From Bacteroidaceae bacterium (GTDB lineage Bacteria > Bacteroidota > Bacteroidia > Bacteroidales > Bacteroidaceae), in contig JAILIJ010000116.1 in assembly GCA_024695315.1 (NCBI GenBank), forward strand, positions 1 to 9,676: a stretch of 9,676 bases of DNA, written 5' to 3'. The notes beneath the pieces are model-generated. The model did not search any database. It worked only from the letters and a program-made list of their open reading frames with translations, and was not told where the DNA came from. Shown piece after piece: positions 6,657-9,676 of this stretch (within the stretch, counting starts at the first letter, position 1; every line of letters begins with the position of its first letter). The translations under genes and the position numbers were made by a program.

Positions 6657-6733
6657 TATTAAATATGTGGCAACTTTTATTCTCAATCAACATTTTTAGG
6701 TAAAAAGAAATTTAACAATTCTCAACATTAGAA

Positions 6734-7804
6734 ATGGAAGTCCAGTCCAAGATTAGAATTAAAGACATAGCTGAAAGAGCTGGTGTATCCGTAGGTACTG
6801 TAGATAGAGTAATCCACGGAAGAAACAACGTATCAAAACTTGCGCTTGAGAAAGTACAAAAGGTTCTAGACGAAATAAACTACGTTCCAAACCACTATGC
6901 CAGCGCGTTAGCAAGCAACAAAGTACACAAGTTTGTCGCTATACTTCCTATGCACGAGGAGGATAGCTACTGGGCTCGTGTGGAAAAAGGTCTATTTGAC
7001 GGTCTAAGTAGATTCACAGACTTCAAAATATCATTCAACATTTTCCATTACGATCCATTCAACGATGACACTTTCAAATCTGAATGTGAGAATCTTATAG
7101 CAACAAAGCCTGATGCTGTTATTGTTGGACCTATTTTCAACCATAACATCATGACTGCTTTCACAAATAAACTGGACGAGGAGGAGATTCCTTTCGCTTT
7201 ACTCGACTCTAACTGGCCAGAATTTAACGCACGTACATACTACGGACAGGACTCTCTAAACAGTGGTAAATTCGCAGGACGTGTCATGGCTATGGCTGCT
7301 GGCGGAAGTCCAAAACAGATTGCCATCTTTAAGGTACTCGGAGAAGGACGTGTAGCATCACGTCAGCAGATGGACCGAGAAGTTGGTTTCCGCGACTACA
7401 TGAAAGAGCATTGCCCAGAATGCGAAATCAAAGAAGTTCCTCTTTACGCATACGACAAAAAAGGAATGCAAGAAATTCTAAAGAAGTTCTTCACAGACCA
7501 CCCAGATCTTCGTTTTGCACTCACTTTCAACTCATCTATCCACATCATAGCGGAGTTTCTCCACAACGAAATGCCTGACCACGAACATGTCACCCTACTC
7601 GGATATGATGCCGTAGATGCAAATGTTGAATGTATAAAAAATGGCTCTGCAGAATTCCTTATCGCACAGCACCCACATGCACAAGGACTTAACTGTTTTA
7701 GAAGCATGTTCAACTCATGTGTCTTGCACATTCAACAGAAGCGCGACCACTACATGTCAATCGAGCTTCTCGTACAAGAGAACATAGACTTCTACAAGGA
7801 CTAA
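6734..7804 (+). CDS. LacI-family transcriptional regulator, likely controlling kdgK-eda
   Basis: The 356-residue protein has the LacI plan. Residues 7-30 form a helix-turn-helix (IRIKDIAERAGVSVGTVDRV, recognition helix about 18-27), residues 53-62 the hinge helix with the conserved Leu-Ala pair at 59-60, and residues 66-350 a type 1 periplasmic-binding-protein-like effector domain, including VAILPMHEEDSYWARVEKG (68-86), DAVIVGPIF (127-135) and LLGYDAVDAN (288-297). Asp24 occupies the recognition-helix position that is Ser in E. coli LacI. The effector domain looks closest to ribose/galactose-binding types, so a sugar or sugar acid is the likely ligand. It is divergent from kdgK with a shared control region, the usual arrangement for a local regulator. 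KDG or a uronate as inducer is inferred from that context only. A hairpin terminator lies 26 bp past its stop codon. Confidence 0.93.
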   Translation: MEVQSKIRIKDIAERAGVSVGTVDRVIHGRNNVSKLALEKVQKVLDEINYVPNHYASALASNKVHKFVAILPMHEEDSYWARVEKGLFDGLSRFTDFKISFNIFHYDPFNDDTFKSECENLIATKPDAVIVGPIFNHNIMTAFTNKLDEEEIPFALLDSNWPEFNARTYYGQDSLNSGKFAGRVMAMAAGGSPKQIAIFKVLGEGRVASRQQMDREVGFRDYMKEHCPECEIKEVPLYAYDKKGMQEILKKFFTDHPDLRFALTFNSSIHIIAEFLHNEMPDHEHVTLLGYDAVDANVECIKNGSAEFLIAQHPHAQGLNCFRSMFNSCVLHIQQKRDHYMSIELLVQENIDFYKD

Positions 7805-7829
7805 ATAAAAAATAATATTTGCGAAACAA

Positions 7830-7873
7830 TCGCGAGCTACAAATTTTCTCTTGTAACTCGCGACTATTTTTTT
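7830..7873 (+). terminator. Rho-independent terminator of the LacI-family gene
   Basis: Arms 7830-7842 (TCGCGAGCTACAA) and 7851-7863 (TTGTAACTCGCGA) form a 13-bp stem with one C-A mismatch and an 8-nt loop. It is followed three bases later by seven T residues (7867-7873). It is GC-rich compared with its surroundings. Confidence 0.9.
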
Positions 7874-8188
7874 AATAATTTGCCCAATAATCCCCTAAAA
7901 AATACAGAAAGCCCTAATCCCTCCTCCAGAAAGTAAACTTTTTTGCTTCAAGCCTCGTTTTAATTCAAAGAAGACACCTTGCGCACTTTACATAGCAAAC
8001 ACATCTATAGCTTACATTTTTTAGTTAAATTTTCCTAAATAATCTTAAATTCGTTCTCCAAGCAGAACAAAATAAAAATATCTTTTATATATTTGTAATA
8101 TAATGCGACGATAACGGGGAATATCCTATTCAAAGGGGATAAGAGAGATTTCTAAACAAAACAGAATTGATGCTAATCATCTTTGAAA

Positions 8189-8239
8189 TACGAAGTTGAT
8201 ACGAAGGTATTACGAAGGATTTACGAAGCGTTGTCGAAG
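8189..8239. repeat. Five-copy heptamer array, TACGAAG every 11 bp
   Basis: TACGAAG starts at 8189, 8200, 8211 and 8222, and a degenerate GTCGAAG at 8233, so the period is exactly 11 bp. The four bases between copies vary (TTGA, GTAT, GATT, CGTT). Conserved heptamers on one face of the helix with free spacers look more like a protein-binding array than a slipped microsatellite. Function is unknown. Confidence 0.85.
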
Positions 8240-8255
8240 GAGATGGGGTAAAGAA

Positions 8256-8265
8256 ATGTGCACAT
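8256..8265. repeat. Perfect 10-bp palindrome ATGTGCACAT
   Basis: ATGTGCACAT is a full palindrome and contains the same TGTGCA/TGCACA hexamers seen at the kdgK and LacI-family promoters. It lies 36 bp upstream of a TAATTTTG box. A shared regulator is possible, but short palindromes also arise by chance. Confidence 0.4.
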
Positions 8266-8283
8266 ACAAAACATCAAATACAT

Positions 8284-8311
8284 AAAGTAAATAATTTTGC
8301 AAATTTACTTT
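8284..8311. promoter_or_regulatory. 9-bp inverted repeat overlapping a promoter -7 box
   Basis: AAAGTAAAT (8284-8292) and ATTTACTTT (8303-8311) are perfect inverted arms around a 10-bp centre. The centre and left arm contain TAATTTTG (8292-8299), an exact TAnnTTTG followed by C. A repressor on the palindrome would block this promoter, which points toward the DUF4301 gene. T-rich DNA follows, so a weak terminator is the alternative. Confidence 0.42.
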
Positions 8312-8466
8312 TATATTTTTACCACCCTACACACCCACAAAAAGATATTACAAAAAAACGTTTCACACACTCCCCCACACGCTCATCACGATCCATCTCT
8401 AAGGAAAATCAAAAGTATTTTCATGAAAAATAAATACAAAGAAGCATATTATTCGTTTTTTTTTCG

Positions 8467-8474
8467 TAATTTTG
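8467..8474 (+). promoter_or_regulatory. Promoter -7 box of the DUF4301 gene
   Basis: TAATTTTG matches TAnnTTTG and lies 36 bp before the ATG at 8511. No clear -33 box is present; the spacer contains a run of nine T (8456-8464) flanked by CG on both sides. Confidence 0.55.
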
Positions 8475-8510
8475 GCACATAAATAAACATACAATTAATT
8501 CTACACAAAT

Positions 8511-9676
8511 ATGCTTACTCAACAAGACAAAGATTTTCTCGCTAAGAAAGGCATTTCTGAAGAGAAACTCAACAAGCAATTAGATTGTTTCAAGACTGGT
8601 TTCCCATTCCTCAAGCTTGCAGGTGCAGCTTCTCAAAACAAAGGTATTACTGTACCTTCTGAGGATGAAAAGAAATCATATCTTAACGCATGGGATAACT
8701 ACCTCAACGGTACAGGCAAAGTTCTTAAATTCGTTCCTGCATCTGGTGCTGCAAGCCGTATGTTCAAGAACCTTTTCGAGTTTCTTGACGGAAAAGACGA
8801 CAAACCAGCTGATGACTTCATGAAGAAATTCTTCGACAACATCGAGAAATTTGCTTTCTATGCAGAACTCGATGAGGTATGCAAGGAAAACGAAGGTAAG
8901 ACAATCAAAGAACTTGTTGAAGCTGGCAATTACAAGGCTGTAATCGACAATATCCTTAACGAGAAAGGACTCAACTACGGCAAATTGCCTAAGGGACTCC
9001 TCAAATTCCACTCATACGCTGAAGGAAGCAGAACTCCACTCGAGGAGCATCTCGTTGAAGGTGCATTATACGCAAAAGGCAAGGACAATAAGGTAAACGT
9101 ACACTTTACTGTTTCACCTGAGCACCGTGCTCTTTTTGAAACTCTCGTAGCAGAAAAGTCTATCGACTACGCAAAACGCTTCAATGTTACTTACAGCGTA
9201 AGTTTCTCAGAGCAGAAGTCAAGCACAGACACAGTTGCTGCTACACCTGATAATGAACCATTCCGTACAGATGACGGAAAGATTCTATTCCGTCCAGGTG
9301 GTCACGGCGCACTCATAGAAAATCTTAACGATCTTGATGCTGACGTCATTTTCATCAAAAACATAGACAACGTAGTTCCAGATCGCCTTAAAGACGAGAC
9401 AGTAACATACAAGAAACTCATTGCTGGCGTGCTCGTAAGCAAACAGCAGAAGGCTTTTGAATACATCAAACTCCTCGATACAGGAAAGTACTCTCACGAC
9501 CAGTTGGAAGAAATCATCCACTTCCTTCGTGATGAACTTTGCTGCAGAAACCCAGAGTTGAAGGTTCTTGAAGACAGCGAATTAGCAATCTACCTACGCA
9601 ACAAACTCAACAGACCTATGCGCGTATGCGGTATGGTGAAGAATGTCGGCGAGCCTGGTGGTGGTCCTTTCTTGGC
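8511..9676 (+). CDS. DUF4301 family protein, sugar-nucleotidyltransferase-like (C-terminus beyond window)
   Basis: The frame opens with ATG at 8511 and runs 388 codons plus two bases to the window edge; family members are about 500 residues, so roughly a quarter is missing. There is no signal peptide or membrane segment, so it is cytoplasmic. Conserved blocks include FKTGFPFLKL (27-36), VPASGAASRMFK (75-86), HFTVSPEH (198-205), RPGGHGALIENLNDLDADVIF (261-281), KNIDNVVPD (283-291) and EPGGGPF (381-387). The set recalls UDP-sugar pyrophosphorylases: a glycine-rich nucleotide loop ending in Ser-Arg-Met, then a PGGxG loop, then an Asn-x-Asp-Asn motif. That is a by-eye structural analogy, and the substrate is unknown. 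Codon use is strongly biased toward a small set of codons, as in pfp, suggesting high expression. No Shine-Dalgarno sequence precedes the start. No neighbour hints at a pathway. Confidence 0.85.
   Translation, partial: MLTQQDKDFLAKKGISEEKLNKQLDCFKTGFPFLKLAGAASQNKGITVPSEDEKKSYLNAWDNYLNGTGKVLKFVPASGAASRMFKNLFEFLDGKDDKPADDFMKKFFDNIEKFAFYAELDEVCKENEGKTIKELVEAGNYKAVIDNILNEKGLNYGKLPKGLLKFHSYAEGSRTPLEEHLVEGALYAKGKDNKVNVHFTVSPEHRALFETLVAEKSIDYAKRFNVTYSVSFSEQKSSTDTVAATPDNEPFRTDDGKILFRPGGHGALIENLNDLDADVIFIKNIDNVVPDRLKDETVTYKKLIAGVLVSKQQKAFEYIKLLDTGKYSHDQLEEIIHFLRDELCCRNPELKVLEDSELAIYLRNKLNRPMRVCGMVKNVGEPGGGPFL

Larger units (their letters stand above)
6427..6733. other. Divergent control region between kdgK and the LacI-family gene
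   Basis: This 307-bp gene-free stretch is very AT-rich. It holds a minus-strand promoter for kdgK, a plus-strand promoter for the regulator, a 22-bp palindrome in the kdgK leader, four TACTTA/TAAGTA copies (6448, 6468, 6482 and, inverted, 6498), TGCACA/TGTGCA motifs at both start regions, and several T-runs of 7 or 8 (for example 6525-6531, 6557-6564, 6566-6572, 6586-6593). No ORF in it is credible. Confidence 0.85.
7874..8510. other. Long gene-free region upstream of the DUF4301 gene
   Basis: About 640 bp without a credible gene. Candidate -7 boxes TATATTTG (8088-8095), TAATTTTG (8292-8299) and TAATTTTG (8467-8474) all point toward the DUF4301 gene. The region also holds a phased repeat array (8189-8239), a perfect 10-bp palindrome (8256-8265), a 9-bp inverted repeat (8284-8311), a G-poor A/C-rich stretch (8300-8400, only four G) and a T9 run (8456-8464). 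The longest frame (8297-8482) starts with TTG, has low-complexity coding and no recognisable motif. A small RNA cannot be excluded. Confidence 0.75.

Noticed and set aside
8189..8239. Phased repeats considered as a CRISPR array
   Set aside because: The repeat unit is 7 bp and the spacers 4 bp, far below CRISPR dimensions, and there are no cas genes.
8297..8482. Small plus-strand frame of 61 codons upstream of the DUF4301 gene
   Set aside because: It starts with TTG inside a palindrome, has no ribosome-binding site, spans the G-poor block and the DUF4301 promoter, and its translation has no recognisable pattern.
7874..8500. tRNA, 6S-like RNA or riboswitch in the long spacer
   Set aside because: No cloverleaf, long bulged hairpin or known aptamer core was recognised by eye; a structured-RNA search would be decisive.

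Overview
The window looks like a chromosomal piece of a Bacteroidota genome, most likely Prevotellaceae. This rests on the AT-rich intergenic spacers, start codons with little or no Shine-Dalgarno sequence, repeated promoter elements of the Bacteroidota type (-7 box TAnnTTTG), and the protein families present: the long PPi-dependent phosphofructokinase, a DUF4301 protein and an MG2/alpha-2-macroglobulin-like secreted protein. The genus is an inference; no rRNA or other taxonomic marker is present.

Layout. Positions 1-6426 are all transcribed leftward (minus strand). In transcription order the genes are kdgK (2-keto-3-deoxygluconate kinase), eda (KDPG aldolase), pfp (PPi-dependent 6-phosphofructokinase), a membrane-anchored GH25 muramidase, prmA (ribosomal protein L11 methyltransferase), and the first 324 codons of a large secreted protein that runs off the left edge. 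Hairpin terminators lie after pfp and after prmA. To the right of kdgK is a 307-bp divergent control region, then a LacI-family regulator on the plus strand (6734-7804) with its own terminator. A gene-free stretch of about 700 bp follows, with an unusual 11-bp-phased repeat array and several palindromes. Last is the start of a DUF4301 gene on the plus strand (8511 to the right edge).

How the genes may work together. KdgK and Eda are the two steps that turn 2-keto-3-deoxygluconate (KDG) into pyruvate and glyceraldehyde-3-phosphate, the common end of uronate and pectin breakdown. Their 39-bp spacing indicates one transcript. pfp follows after 64 bp and may be read through from them or from its own weak promoter. 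The divergent LacI-family protein is the obvious candidate regulator; the shared region carries TGCACA/TGTGCA motifs and a 22-bp palindrome in the kdgK leader. The GH25, prmA and MG2-like genes look like independent housekeeping or envelope units.

I found no mobile element, CRISPR array, RNA gene or defence system. The least explained parts are the phased TACGAAG array, the palindrome overlapping a promoter element upstream of the DUF4301 gene, and the DUF4301 protein itself, which carries sugar-nucleotidyltransferase-like motifs.
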